Of a DNA stretch of 64,000 bases, positions 24,639 through 33,944 are shown one piece after another. The notes under the pieces were generated by a model that saw only the letters and a list, made by a program, of their open reading frames with translations, did no database searches and had not been told where the DNA came from. A program made the position numbers and the translations under genes. Where the stretch lies: assembly GCA_022446885.1 (NCBI GenBank), contig JAKVBU010000007.1, positions 191,703 through 255,702 on the forward strand, read 5' to 3'. How positions within the stretch are numbered: position 1 is the stretch's first letter; each line of letters begins with the position of its first letter. This stretch comes from Phycisphaerales bacterium (GTDB lineage: Bacteria > Planctomycetota > Phycisphaerae > Phycisphaerales > SM1A02).

Positions 24639-25703
24639 ATGGTGCATGCCCCAACGGATCCCCCGGAATTTTCAGAAGGCGGAGCTATCGACCTGCAGCC
24701 GGCACTTGAAGTGCTGTTGAACGGTGGTGTTCTGAATCGCACACAAGCCGAGCAGGCCTTCGAGGCGATGATGTCAGGCAGCGTGCATCACGGGGAGATG
24801 GGGGCGCTATTGGCCTTGTTGGCCGCCAGAAAGCCTGATCCTGAGGAAGTCGCCGGAGCGACGTCGGTCATGCGAAGGCATGTCACGGCGGTGCCCTGGA
24901 GCGGCGATCCTGCAATCTTGCTCGATACAGCAGGCACTGGAGGGGCGCCAAAGACATTCAATGTCTCCACTGCGGCCGCCATCATCGTTGCGGCCTGTGG
25001 TTCTCCCGTTGCCAAACATGGAAACCGCTCGCGAACCGGCAGGGGTAGCGCGGAAGTTCTGGCGGCGCTGGGCGTGAATGTGGATGCCCCCCTGGATCGG
25101 CAAACACGTTGCCTGGAAGAAGCGGGGGTGTGCTTCTGCTTTGCGGTCAATCATCACCCGGCAACTCGACATGTCATGCCTGTGCGCAAGGCACTGGGGT
25201 TTCCCACAATCTTCAATCTGCTTGGACCATTGACCAATCCTGCCGGTGCGGGCAGACAGATCATGGGCGTATGGGATCCAACCCTGGCACCAATCGCGGC
25301 TGAGACACTGCATCGACTCGGCACCGTTCGAAGCATCGTCCTGCACTCCGACGATGGGCTTGACGAGGCCTCCATCGCGGCGCCCACCAGGCTGTGGATT
25401 GCCACCGCTGACGGGGTGTGTGAGTCCAGCATTGAACCTGAAGCGCTCGCTTTGACGCCAGCGCCGCTGGAGTCCGTCCGGGCAGGGAGCCTCGATGAAG
25501 CTGCCGCCATGGTGAAGGCATCACTCGCTGGAACTGCCGCAGAGGGGGTTCAGGACATGGTTCGCCTCAACGCTGCCTTGGCGCTCATGGCTGCCAGAGA
25601 CGATGTGGATGCCCCCGATGCCCTGATCATGATCGATGATGCCATCAGCTCCGGGCGGCCACTGGCGACTCTTGAGTCGCTGATCCGTATCTCAACGAGT
25701 TGA
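24639..25703 (+). CDS. trpD: Anthranilate phosphoribosyltransferase
   Basis: 354 aa from ATG 24639. Second step of tryptophan synthesis: transfers phosphoribose from PRPP to anthranilate. Recognisable blocks are the N-terminal helical domain, LDTAGTGGAPKTFNVSTAAA, VAKHGNRSRTGRGSAEVLAALG, GVCFCFAVNHHPATRHVMPVRKALGFPTIFNLLGPLTNPAGAG and HSDDGLDEASIAAPT. The PRPP-binding glycine loop normally reads GTGGDG; here it is GTGGAP, and the KSGS-type loop is TGRGS. Overall it aligns well with TrpD, so I keep the call, but the altered loop is noted. The stop overlaps the convergent 25692 gene by 12 bases. No other trp gene is adjacent. Confidence 0.88.
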   Translation: MVHAPTDPPEFSEGGAIDLQPALEVLLNGGVLNRTQAEQAFEAMMSGSVHHGEMGALLALLAARKPDPEEVAGATSVMRRHVTAVPWSGDPAILLDTAGTGGAPKTFNVSTAAAIIVAACGSPVAKHGNRSRTGRGSAEVLAALGVNVDAPLDRQTRCLEEAGVCFCFAVNHHPATRHVMPVRKALGFPTIFNLLGPLTNPAGAGRQIMGVWDPTLAPIAAETLHRLGTVRSIVLHSDDGLDEASIAAPTRLWIATADGVCESSIEPEALALTPAPLESVRAGSLDEAAAMVKASLAGTAAEGVQDMVRLNAALALMAARDDVDAPDALIMIDDAISSGRPLATLESLIRISTS

Positions 25704-26813
25704 GCTGTCTGTCGGGGGCCCGATCAGAACGCCGTTAGTGAGTTCGACAGTTGCGCCGACCTCACCCAGTGGGCCACCTGTTCTTCGAATGATCACCTCG
25801 TTGCCCTCGGCAATCTCCACGTCTATGAACATGGGCGCTTCCCCACGCTTTGGGCGGCCCAATTGAACGTGTGCCCGAACCACTCCGTCTGCTTCGACAC
25901 TCAATGCGCCCCCTGAAAGATGTCGCAGGTGAGGCGGTACATGCACCTGGGCTCGAAGGCGGCTCATTCCCTCAGGCACATGCACCTTCCATGCACCCAG
26001 ACCCACAAGCCGAACCGGGCCTGTGTTGAACAAGTGGCCATCTGATGATGGCCCCTCGAGAGCGTCGCCAATTGGCTCAATGCCAACCTCGCCCAAAGGA
26101 ACGACATCGCCCAGGGCAAGTGCTGCCCAACCCTGTGCTGGGGCACCAATTCCCGGCGCCGTGGACAGAGGGTGCGGCGCGTGCCGAAGAATGTCGTCGG
26201 CGCCTCTGCGCAGCCCCTGAATCTTGGCCACAGTGCCGTCAGAAAATGCGCTGCATCCAACGGGAGGCCGACGGTGTGAATCGGCCAAGCGCAATGATCG
26301 GATCTTTCGCCACGGAATCGACATGGTGTGCTCGGACCCGTCCGGCAACAACACCTCAATCACAACCTCAGGACCGATCGAGGCACAAAAACCCTCCAAC
26401 CGATCACCATCTTCAAGTTCAATCACATCATGCCTGGCATCTGGATCATCAAGTGGGGATGTCCGTCCAAGTGAGCAGACTGAATCCAACGAGACCTCCA
26501 GTCGTCCGAGCCATGGGTGCCGCCATGCCAACATGTCCGGACTTGATGTCGCCTCAATCGTCCCTGGAAACGCTTCACCGGATCGCAAGTGCAGGCGCAG
26601 GCCCGATAGAGGCCCCAGAGAGCGGTTTGACACAACCAGAATCGGATGTGGCCTGTTCAGCTGCGCCCACTCACCGTCATGGTCCCTCAGAACCACCACA
26701 TGCGCGTCACTGACTTCCGTGATCGCCCTGATCCCAACAGGCTCAACCGGACCCAAGATCACCATCGGCGCTTGGGGGGTGCATAACACCACCATGAGAG
26801 TGAGGAGCGTCAT
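25692..26813 (-). CDS. Secreted hypothetical protein, last gene of the MoxR operon
   Basis: 373 aa with a short signal peptide (MTLLTLMVVLCTPQAPM). The chain is rich in beta-strand-like segments (VVVLRDHDGEWAQL, DVIELEDGDRLEGFCASIGPEVVIEVLLPDGSEHTMSIPWRKIRSLRLA) and ends with another beta-rich half (about 235-373). The motif DGDRLEG...I is reminiscent of Planctomycete proteins in which a small Sm/SH3-like beta barrel recurs. The start ATG overlaps the stop of the upstream cyclase-fold gene (ATGA). I do not recognise a named family; it may bind carbohydrate or protein in the envelope (inference from secretion and context). Confidence 0.75.
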   Translation of the reverse strand: MTLLTLMVVLCTPQAPMVILGPVEPVGIRAITEVSDAHVVVLRDHDGEWAQLNRPHPILVVSNRSLGPLSGLRLHLRSGEAFPGTIEATSSPDMLAWRHPWLGRLEVSLDSVCSLGRTSPLDDPDARHDVIELEDGDRLEGFCASIGPEVVIEVLLPDGSEHTMSIPWRKIRSLRLADSHRRPPVGCSAFSDGTVAKIQGLRRGADDILRHAPHPLSTAPGIGAPAQGWAALALGDVVPLGEVGIEPIGDALEGPSSDGHLFNTGPVRLVGLGAWKVHVPEGMSRLRAQVHVPPHLRHLSGGALSVEADGVVRAHVQLGRPKRGEAPMFIDVEIAEGNEVIIRRTGGPLGEVGATVELTNGVLIGPPTDSSTR

Positions 26814-27826
26814 CGTTGCATGATGGGCAAGAGCCCCTCAGGAAGTTGCAGTGAGATCAATGCCATGGCCGTCCCGTAAGCGGTTCCAACATGTGGGTCT
26901 ACCCAGGCACCATTGGAAGACTGCCTACTCAATAGTGTCTGCTGCGCCGCAGGCCACCAGTTCTTCCAGCGGTCTCCGCCAGCCTGATACATGGCCTGGG
27001 CCGCGTAGTATTGGCCATAGAACCAGTGGCTCTGCCGCGCTGTTCCTTTGCCCGGCATCGCATTGGCCATGAGCCAGTCGAGCCCCTGCTCAATGGCCTC
27101 GTCTTCGTAGATGCCCGCGTAGTACAACGTGGCGACTCCAGCCGCTGTTCTTGGCCAGGCGGCTGGCCCTTCACGGAGCATGTAGCGGAACCCACCATCT
27201 GGGTTTTGACATCGCTTCACATAGGCAACCGCCCGATCGATCGTCTCACGTGGCACTGCGATACCAGCTGTCCGAGCGCTTCTGAGCGCCATCACCTGGC
27301 AGATCGTCACTGATACATCAGCATCTGCCGGAACGGGTTGGTACCGCCAACCACCTTCTTCGTTTTGAGTTCGAACGATCAGGTCTATCGCGCGTGCCAG
27401 TGCTTCCCGAACATCGTCGTCGCGGTGCGAACTGCCATAGATCTCTGCGAGCAGCAGCGTTGCGAAACCGTGTCCGTACATGGGGCCATGTGACGTCTCG
27501 GCAGCGATGAGCCCTGAAGGTTGAACATGGCCAAGAAGAAAGTCCACAACGCTTCTCACTTGCGGTGCCCACCGGCCACGATCACACAGACTTCCATTCG
27601 ACATGAACGCCATGCCCGCCACCGCACTGACGCCCGCGTGTTGTGCATATCGACCTGTGCCGAAACTCCCATCCTCTACCTGCATGTCGGCCAGTGCGAT
27701 GAGCCCTTGTTCGACGGATCTCATGATCGACTCGGATCGAGGCCCCTCGCTCTGGTGGGGCGACTCTGGCGGGGCGTCTTGCGCCAAAAGGAACAGTGCA
27801 CTTGTGAGCATGATGGAAGTCAACAT
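26810..27826 (-). CDS. Secreted prenyltransferase/squalene-cyclase-fold (alpha/alpha toroid) protein
   Basis: 338 aa from ATG 27826 (TGATG overlap with the upstream stop). A signal peptide (MLTSIMLTSALFLLAQDAPP) is followed by repeats typical of prenyltransferase and squalene oxidase toroids: ALADMQVEDGSFG, IVRTQNEEGGWRYQP, YVKRCQNPDGGFRY, LLSRQSSNGAWVDPHVGTAYGTAMALISLQLPEG. The QxxDGGW-like turn appears at least four times. No DxDD or DDxxD catalytic acid motif of true cyclases is visible, so it is more likely a binding scaffold like the thioester-domain toroids of macroglobulins. It is a regular member of MoxR/vWA operons in Planctomycetes as I know them. Confidence 0.85.
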   Translation of the reverse strand: MLTSIMLTSALFLLAQDAPPESPHQSEGPRSESIMRSVEQGLIALADMQVEDGSFGTGRYAQHAGVSAVAGMAFMSNGSLCDRGRWAPQVRSVVDFLLGHVQPSGLIAAETSHGPMYGHGFATLLLAEIYGSSHRDDDVREALARAIDLIVRTQNEEGGWRYQPVPADADVSVTICQVMALRSARTAGIAVPRETIDRAVAYVKRCQNPDGGFRYMLREGPAAWPRTAAGVATLYYAGIYEDEAIEQGLDWLMANAMPGKGTARQSHWFYGQYYAAQAMYQAGGDRWKNWWPAAQQTLLSRQSSNGAWVDPHVGTAYGTAMALISLQLPEGLLPIMQR

Positions 27827-30800
27827 CACTCGGGTGCCTCCAGCAACGTCTGAAAGTAGCGGCCGCAGATATCGGCATACATCACCGACGACCCGTCTCG
27901 CCGACCTTGTTCCAGCATGGCACGCAGTCTTGGCGGCAGATTCCCCCAACTATCGGCCCGGTGTTCGAGCGCTCCGCCTAGAGCACCCGCCCGCTTGGGT
28001 GACCTTGGGGCCGCCTCTCCTTCGCCATCCGCATCACGCCCAGAACTCGCCGATGCACTGGATGCTCCTGTGGCACGCTCTCCAGATTCAGATGTGGCGT
28101 CAGTGGTGGATGAGGTGGAAGATGAACTGCTCTGACCACGATCGGTCTGCTCCATTGCTTGACGGAGCAATGCGTCTATTCGCTCCAGGGCGTCCTCTTG
28201 CAGCCGTGCTGCCATACGTTCATTCGACTCGTCAAGCGCCTCGGCCGCCTGCGCAAGTCGAGTGGAAAGTGCCTGCAGTGAGTCACCCGACACCGGTGGC
28301 ATTGGCAACTGACCACTTCCAGGCGCCTGTAGGCCAAGGAGCTCATCCAATGACGGCAGGTCGCCGGAAGGGGGAATCGGCTTGGGATCCTCGCTCCAAA
28401 GGAAGAACTCTGGAACAAGATCCTGGGAGTGTCTCACCCCTGAAGAACCAGCTGCGCCGCCTGAGGCCACTGACTCGACAAGGGATGCGCCTATCTGCGC
28501 CAGATCGCGCTGCTCATGCGCAATTGTGGCGATCTGCTGCTCGTCACTTCGGGAAATCGCTTCCCGCGTCTGGTCCAGCAGATCGGCCTGCATCGCTCGC
28601 AGTAGTCTCAGTTCCGCCAAAGGGGGGATGCCGCCAGCGGACTGTCCGGCCGCACCAGCTGAAGCTCCCCCTGCCTGTGGCTCTGAAGAAAATGGTGTGT
28701 CTCCCCTCGCAGCTCCACCGGACGATGCCTGTATCGCATTGGCCACATGTTGTAGATCACGAACGACCCTCTGCTGCAAGATCGTAGACCGGTCGTCTCG
28801 CTGCCCTGTGTCCAGCAGATCTGCCGCCTGCATGCCGGTCTCTGCTGCGCGACTTACAACGACGCCCGCAAGCGTGGAGCCCTTCAGCAGTTCACTATCT
28901 GCGGCAAGGTTGGAGATCTCGCCCGTCAGTTCCCGCTGATGGACGCCGATCCGACGGAGTTCAAAGCGGCGACGGCGAGTAGACGTTTGCTCGTCTTCCA
29001 TGGCGGATGCAGTTTGATCTTGAATCTCAGCCTGCCGCTGGGCAAGTGCTTGAACTGTCGTCACCAAACGGGCCTGCGCCTGTTCATGATCTCGACTGAC
29101 AAGCGCCCCAGAGGCTGACTCAACCAGTTCGATGGCGCGTTGCAGATCGTCTCGCGCCGCTTCTACCGCAACTGAGGCTGGTTCAACCTGCGGTGGATCA
29201 GACAATAGCGCCAGCACAGCATCGCTCTGAAAAGACGCAGCTGTTCGCAGCGTGCTCTGAATCTCTACCGAGTCAAATGCCGACCTGATCGCCCGCTGAA
29301 CAGCTGTCAACATGCCGCGTCGAATTCGTTGCAGGCGCTGCACCATCGTCTGTTGGGGCGACTCGCCATCGGTGTGGGACAAGTCCACACTTGCCCCCTC
29401 TTGACGTTCAAGGAGGCGTTGCAGCAGTGTGTGAAGATCCGCCAAACGGCGCTGTAACACTGCAATCTGGGCCCCTTCTTGCGACTTGGCCTGCAGCAGG
29501 CTGGAGTGCAGTTCCTCTAGAGCCTTGGTCGCTGTGGCCTGCGCTGCACGTGCCAAACCAAGACGGCCACGGAACGTCTCGTCTGCAGCTCGTTGCATCT
29601 CCGCGGCAACGTGACTGTCTTCGAGGGCGTCTGCTACCTGCTCACTTCCAGCTCTTCGCAAAGCATCGATCGTGCCAGACACGGATCTGGACAGTTCGCT
29701 CTGGTCTTCACTGATCGCACGAGCGTCCCGGCCAGGCACAGCATCACCACTGCGAGCATGTTCGGCCAACCTGTTCTGTAGTGCTCTCTGTCGCTCCAGA
29801 AGATCTCGCATCGAGCGGCGGGCAAGCCACTGTTCCTGATCATCCAGCATCCGGTCCGCCAGAGATCGGAGTGTGTCCCGAATCGCAGACTGAAGACGAA
29901 TTCGATCAGCAAAGACAGATGCGCTGTTGTCCCTTGGGGTGTCAGCACCTAGTGCTCCTCCCTCCGAGGTAAGATCAGCCGCTTCCCGCAGCACCAAAAC
30001 TGCTTCATCGATCACCAGTTGAGTGGCAGGGGAGTCAACCCTGGATGCACTGAGCTCTGAGCCCAGGTCCACTACCCGACGTTCCAAACTCCGCACATCT
30101 GTGGCAATACGGCGCTGGTCTGCTTGGTCCGCTGGTGTCCATCGACTCTCCATGGATGCATCCAGCAATGACTCCTGACGATGTTGAAGGGCCCGCACTC
30201 GTTCCCCGGACTCGGCCAACACAGCTTGCAGATCATCGATGAACTGCTCCGGGCTGACCACCTGAACAACGCGAGACTTGCTGTGCACAACTCGACGGCC
30301 AGTAGACGCATCACCACGATCCACCGCAAAGGCGGTCAGTTTCAATGAGTCACCAGGGCGAGCCGACAATGACTCCAGTGACAGTTCCCGCTCGAGCAAG
30401 ATGTGTGTTCCTGGATTGTTCTGAACTACTTGCCATGCATCACAAGATCCAGCCTGCGGGATCGCTTCAAAGCCAAAGGTGTGCAGCGGATAGTCATCTT
30501 GGGCTGTCCCGATAACTCGGACCATCCCAGACGGGGGCATTCTCAAGTCATGAGCTGGAAGGCGTAAATCCAACAGAGGACGGCGGTCCTCTTGGGTTGT
30601 CAACTCCAGTTGAGGTCTGACCAGCGCTTGAAGTGCGTCGGGATCTTCCAGCAACAACCGCAACTGTCTGGTCTCGTCAGCGACCCACTTCAATGACCAT
30701 TGAGTCGGCGTGCTGGCCAATCTCGGTGGCGCAGCGCCTGACCACCCCAGGTGCTTGGCTGCCCAAGAGGTGGCTGCCAATACATCCTCTGGAGGAGATA

Positions 30801-31830
30801 CGACCACGGAGTTGAAGTTGACATTCACCGTGATGGTGGACCCAACAAGCACAGGATTCTGCAATGACGGAAGATCACCTGTGGCCTCAAGGGTCACTGG
30901 TTCCAGCACATCATCGTGTGTCCAGGGTGGAGCCACGGTGATGGAAGACTGACTGACTTGGGGAAGTGGTCTGATCTCCATGACCTGCTGGGATGTCTTT
31001 GCGTCTTCTGTTGTGAAGTGGAGAGACACTTCCACGGCGTCTTGAGGCAGGTCTATCAGGGCTTGATGTAGATCGCTCCCCTGATGAATGAGTGGTTGTG
31101 TCATGTGCACAACATCACCTGATCCATGCGACACCCTCAAGACGGCTTCGACAGTTTCATGCTCACCATCAGGGGTGGTGTTTCGAGCCGACACGGGAAG
31201 AGGAATGCCCTGTCCATGAACCAGTTTCTCACCCATGTTGGATTCCACGGAAGTCCGTGGCGGCCATTGGGTCGAACCCAATGGCAGCAGTAGTCGCGTC
31301 GCCGCTGTAGTGGTCGCCACTGGTTGAAGCGCAAACAGAGCGGAAATCCCGGCCAACAGCACAAACAACACCAGCACACACAAGAGAGGTGCTGATCGAT
31401 CAACTCGAATCGGACCAGACGCTGTCAGTCGATCTGATGCGCCCTCGACACATGTACGGGCTGAATCCGATCGACTGCGACGCAGGTCTACGGCAGCGGC
31501 GAGCCACCCTCGCAATGCTGGTCGATGCTGCTCCAAGTGCAGTGCCACCGCGAGCGTGTCTTCCCGCCGAGGCCTTCCAGAACGAACACAACGAACCGCA
31601 GCCAAGACCAATCCGATGAACAGTGCCGCGAGCAGAACCAGTCTCACCCATCCGGATAACGGCACAAGAAAGTCGAGCAGAGCAATCAAGCTTGTGGCCA
31701 CCAGAGTGCTGCACAGCAACGCTGTGACAAAGATCCATGACCGACGTCGATACATGGCAGCCACAACCGAATCCAGCACACGCAGACCATCTGGAGGCAT
31801 CACACTGGAATTGTCCCCTTGATTCATCAT
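27826..31830 (-). CDS. Giant membrane-anchored coiled-coil protein of the MoxR operon (DUF4175-like)
   Basis: 1334 aa from ATG 31830, which overlaps the upstream stop as ATGA; an in-frame ATG at 31860 would overlap by 34 bases. Two or three hydrophobic segments lie near the N-terminus (IFVTALLCSTLVATSLIALLDFLV, WVRLVLLAALFIGLVLAAV) and another near 150-170, followed by a beta-rich extracytoplasmic region (about 180-560, with DDYPLHTFGFEAIP) and then a very long Ala/Gln/Glu/Arg-rich coiled-coil half (about 570-1200). The C-terminal part is Ser/Gly-rich low complexity and ends with a conserved-looking block (RAMLEQGRRDGSSVMYADICGRYFQTLLE). It would sit in the membrane with a large periplasmic part. 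Function unknown; always beside MoxR/vWA partners. Confidence 0.85.
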   Translation of the reverse strand: MMNQGDNSSVMPPDGLRVLDSVVAAMYRRRSWIFVTALLCSTLVATSLIALLDFLVPLSGWVRLVLLAALFIGLVLAAVRCVRSGRPRREDTLAVALHLEQHRPALRGWLAAAVDLRRSRSDSARTCVEGASDRLTASGPIRVDRSAPLLCVLVLFVLLAGISALFALQPVATTTAATRLLLPLGSTQWPPRTSVESNMGEKLVHGQGIPLPVSARNTTPDGEHETVEAVLRVSHGSGDVVHMTQPLIHQGSDLHQALIDLPQDAVEVSLHFTTEDAKTSQQVMEIRPLPQVSQSSITVAPPWTHDDVLEPVTLEATGDLPSLQNPVLVGSTITVNVNFNSVVVSPPEDVLAATSWAAKHLGWSGAAPPRLASTPTQWSLKWVADETRQLRLLLEDPDALQALVRPQLELTTQEDRRPLLDLRLPAHDLRMPPSGMVRVIGTAQDDYPLHTFGFEAIPQAGSCDAWQVVQNNPGTHILLERELSLESLSARPGDSLKLTAFAVDRGDASTGRRVVHSKSRVVQVVSPEQFIDDLQAVLAESGERVRALQHRQESLLDASMESRWTPADQADQRRIATDVRSLERRVVDLGSELSASRVDSPATQLVIDEAVLVLREAADLTSEGGALGADTPRDNSASVFADRIRLQSAIRDTLRSLADRMLDDQEQWLARRSMRDLLERQRALQNRLAEHARSGDAVPGRDARAISEDQSELSRSVSGTIDALRRAGSEQVADALEDSHVAAEMQRAADETFRGRLGLARAAQATATKALEELHSSLLQAKSQEGAQIAVLQRRLADLHTLLQRLLERQEGASVDLSHTDGESPQQTMVQRLQRIRRGMLTAVQRAIRSAFDSVEIQSTLRTAASFQSDAVLALLSDPPQVEPASVAVEAARDDLQRAIELVESASGALVSRDHEQAQARLVTTVQALAQRQAEIQDQTASAMEDEQTSTRRRRFELRRIGVHQRELTGEISNLAADSELLKGSTLAGVVVSRAAETGMQAADLLDTGQRDDRSTILQQRVVRDLQHVANAIQASSGGAARGDTPFSSEPQAGGASAGAAGQSAGGIPPLAELRLLRAMQADLLDQTREAISRSDEQQIATIAHEQRDLAQIGASLVESVASGGAAGSSGVRHSQDLVPEFFLWSEDPKPIPPSGDLPSLDELLGLQAPGSGQLPMPPVSGDSLQALSTRLAQAAEALDESNERMAARLQEDALERIDALLRQAMEQTDRGQSSSSSTSSTTDATSESGERATGASSASASSGRDADGEGEAAPRSPKRAGALGGALEHRADSWGNLPPRLRAMLEQGRRDGSSVMYADICGRYFQTLLEAPE

Positions 31831-33944
31831 GCGAGGGAACTCCATCGTCTCAATGCCCACTCAGCCCCTGCTAGAGCGGTAAAGACCAACCAAAGCGGCC
31901 AAGACAGGGCCGGTCCCTCGGAGAAGGATGTCGTCACCTCTCTGGACCTGTGAGGTAGTTGCCCAAGCAGTTGACCCAACTCGGACATGTCCGCGATCGA
32001 CCCACCCGACTGCTCAGCCAAGCGCCTCAACTCCTCAATGTCCGCCCCCAGACGCATGTCCTCTTGAACTCCGGGGTGTACTTGCGTGTCATGATGGACC
32101 AAGTGATCCTGAATACTCAGCTGCAAACTCCGTTGCCCGGAGGACATTGGCTTCCACTGGCCTTGATAGAGGCGGCCTGAAGCGTCTCTTGTCAATGCCA
32201 CCTCTTCACGCAGCACGCCACGCTCGTCATGCACTTGCACGATGAGTGGATCGCCGCCCTCCACATGATCCACACCCTGCAGAGTGATGCTCACTGTTCG
32301 TCCAAGGGCAGGGTCTGGCTTGACCCGCAGCACAGGCTCCTCAGGTGCGACCTCACGAGACAACAACCGGGCGATGCTCAACAACAGCCTGGATCCGTGA
32401 TTCGCCTCTGAGGGCCACCGCCAGACATCATCGGTCGCCAACCACGCCGACCGGCCCCTGCCGGCAGGCATCAGGAGCAGGCCGGGGGTTCGGCGGCCTT
32501 CATGGGTGTACATCTCCAGCAGTGCCCGCGCCTGTGGTCGTCCAGCCTCGGGTGCATGTGCCCACTCGATGGGTGTTACATCGGGGAGCGCCAGCCCAAG
32601 CGACTCGCCTTCTGGTGAGAGCTGCATGGAGCCGCTCGTCACGACCCGGTCAGTCGATGGGCTTACAGGCAGCAGACCTGCCAGTGGAGTGTCAATCCAG
32701 TGCTCGGCCGGCACACCGGATCCAGGAATCCACAGTAGCCCTGCCCCCTCCAAAACATGTTCTCTCAGATCGCTGAGTTGAGACTCAGTAAAGCCGCGCG
32801 GGTCAACATCTCCAATGAGGATGAGATCGAATGGGTCAAGTTCATCCCCTCCAGCAGGCAATCGGCGAATCGGCGTGTTGCCCTCTGGGGCTGCGTGTTC
32901 ATCTGCACTCTGCAGCAGAATTGAGACGTCTATCGACCGCTCACGTGTGAGCATCGGCCCGAGAAATCGATACAACACCCTCGGCCTGCCCTCCAAGTAC
33001 AACACGCGCATCGGCCGATCATGGATCTCCACCTCGATCAACTCAGACACAACAGTCTTGTCAGCGGAAACAATCTCCAGCAGCCACCGTGCCCTTCCAG
33101 GCAGCTCAGGAAGGACAGACAGGCTCTCACGAACTGTCCCACCGGGCGTGATTTGGTGGCGAGATGACTCCAGTAGGCGCCCATCTTCGACATCGGTCAG
33201 TTTGATCAGAATCGACTGGGAGTGAGATGTTCCGTCTTCATCAGAGCGATCCAATTGAATGTCAATCGGCACTGGGTCATCAGCGAACGCCCCTGCAGGC
33301 GCACTGACCTTGGCAATCCTGATGTCTGCCGGGGGGTCAGAATCCCCGATCGGAACGACCCAGACCCCAACTCCACGCTGCCGCAGCGCTGCCGTGGCGA
33401 TTGACAGTGGACCCCTGCCATCAGTCATCAAGATCAGGCCGGAGACAGGAAGATCGACGACTCGATCCAGTGCTGACTCGATTGCAACTCCAATCTGAGT
33501 AGGGCCGCCAGCGGGCTCTGGCAAGAATGGGCGACCATCGGATCTTGTGCGTAGCGGCTCGAGTGTGTCGGAGAAGCCATACCACTCAAAGTGACGTGAA
33601 CTTTTGGCGCCTGTCACCAACTGATCGGCCGCAGCCTGAACAGCGTCTATCCGCCTGCCCTCGAGTGTGTCTTGTATCGCCATCGACCCACTGTGATCGA
33701 GAAGCACTGGAACAACATCTGTTCGCGTTTGAGTTTGCGATCTTGTCCAGGTCGGCCCGGCGATCATGACCAGTGCGGTAGCCACAAGGCACATCCTGAT
33801 CCCCCGCAACAGAGCCCGGGTGGTTGCACTTGTGTGAACTGGCGTTCGGACAAGAAACACCGTCAAAATCCCCACCAAGGCACACAGGGACAGCAACCAA
33901 GTCGGCAGGTCTGGATCAAAGCTCAGGTGAAGCGTCGAGATCAT
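31827..33944 (-). CDS. Membrane vWA-domain protein with glutamine-amidotransferase-like region
   Basis: 705 aa. Two N-terminal transmembrane helices (WLLSLCALVGILTVFLV and MCLVATALVMIAGPT) precede a vWA domain with the MIDAS motif DHSGSM near residue 83 and a TDG at about 175. The middle (about 330-480) resembles class-I amidotransferase-like folds seen in this family (VLYLEGRPRVLYRFLGPML, GLLWIPGSGVPAEHW), without a clear Cys-His-Glu triad. A final helix (LSWPLWLVFTALAGAEWAL) anchors the C-terminus. vWA proteins of MoxR operons probably bind a client whose assembly is controlled by the AAA+ MoxR. Start and stop overlap its neighbours by 4 bases each. Confidence 0.87.
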   Translation of the reverse strand: MISTLHLSFDPDLPTWLLSLCALVGILTVFLVRTPVHTSATTRALLRGIRMCLVATALVMIAGPTWTRSQTQTRTDVVPVLLDHSGSMAIQDTLEGRRIDAVQAAADQLVTGAKSSRHFEWYGFSDTLEPLRTRSDGRPFLPEPAGGPTQIGVAIESALDRVVDLPVSGLILMTDGRGPLSIATAALRQRGVGVWVVPIGDSDPPADIRIAKVSAPAGAFADDPVPIDIQLDRSDEDGTSHSQSILIKLTDVEDGRLLESSRHQITPGGTVRESLSVLPELPGRARWLLEIVSADKTVVSELIEVEIHDRPMRVLYLEGRPRVLYRFLGPMLTRERSIDVSILLQSADEHAAPEGNTPIRRLPAGGDELDPFDLILIGDVDPRGFTESQLSDLREHVLEGAGLLWIPGSGVPAEHWIDTPLAGLLPVSPSTDRVVTSGSMQLSPEGESLGLALPDVTPIEWAHAPEAGRPQARALLEMYTHEGRRTPGLLLMPAGRGRSAWLATDDVWRWPSEANHGSRLLLSIARLLSREVAPEEPVLRVKPDPALGRTVSITLQGVDHVEGGDPLIVQVHDERGVLREEVALTRDASGRLYQGQWKPMSSGQRSLQLSIQDHLVHHDTQVHPGVQEDMRLGADIEELRRLAEQSGGSIADMSELGQLLGQLPHRSREVTTSFSEGPALSWPLWLVFTALAGAEWALRRWSSLA

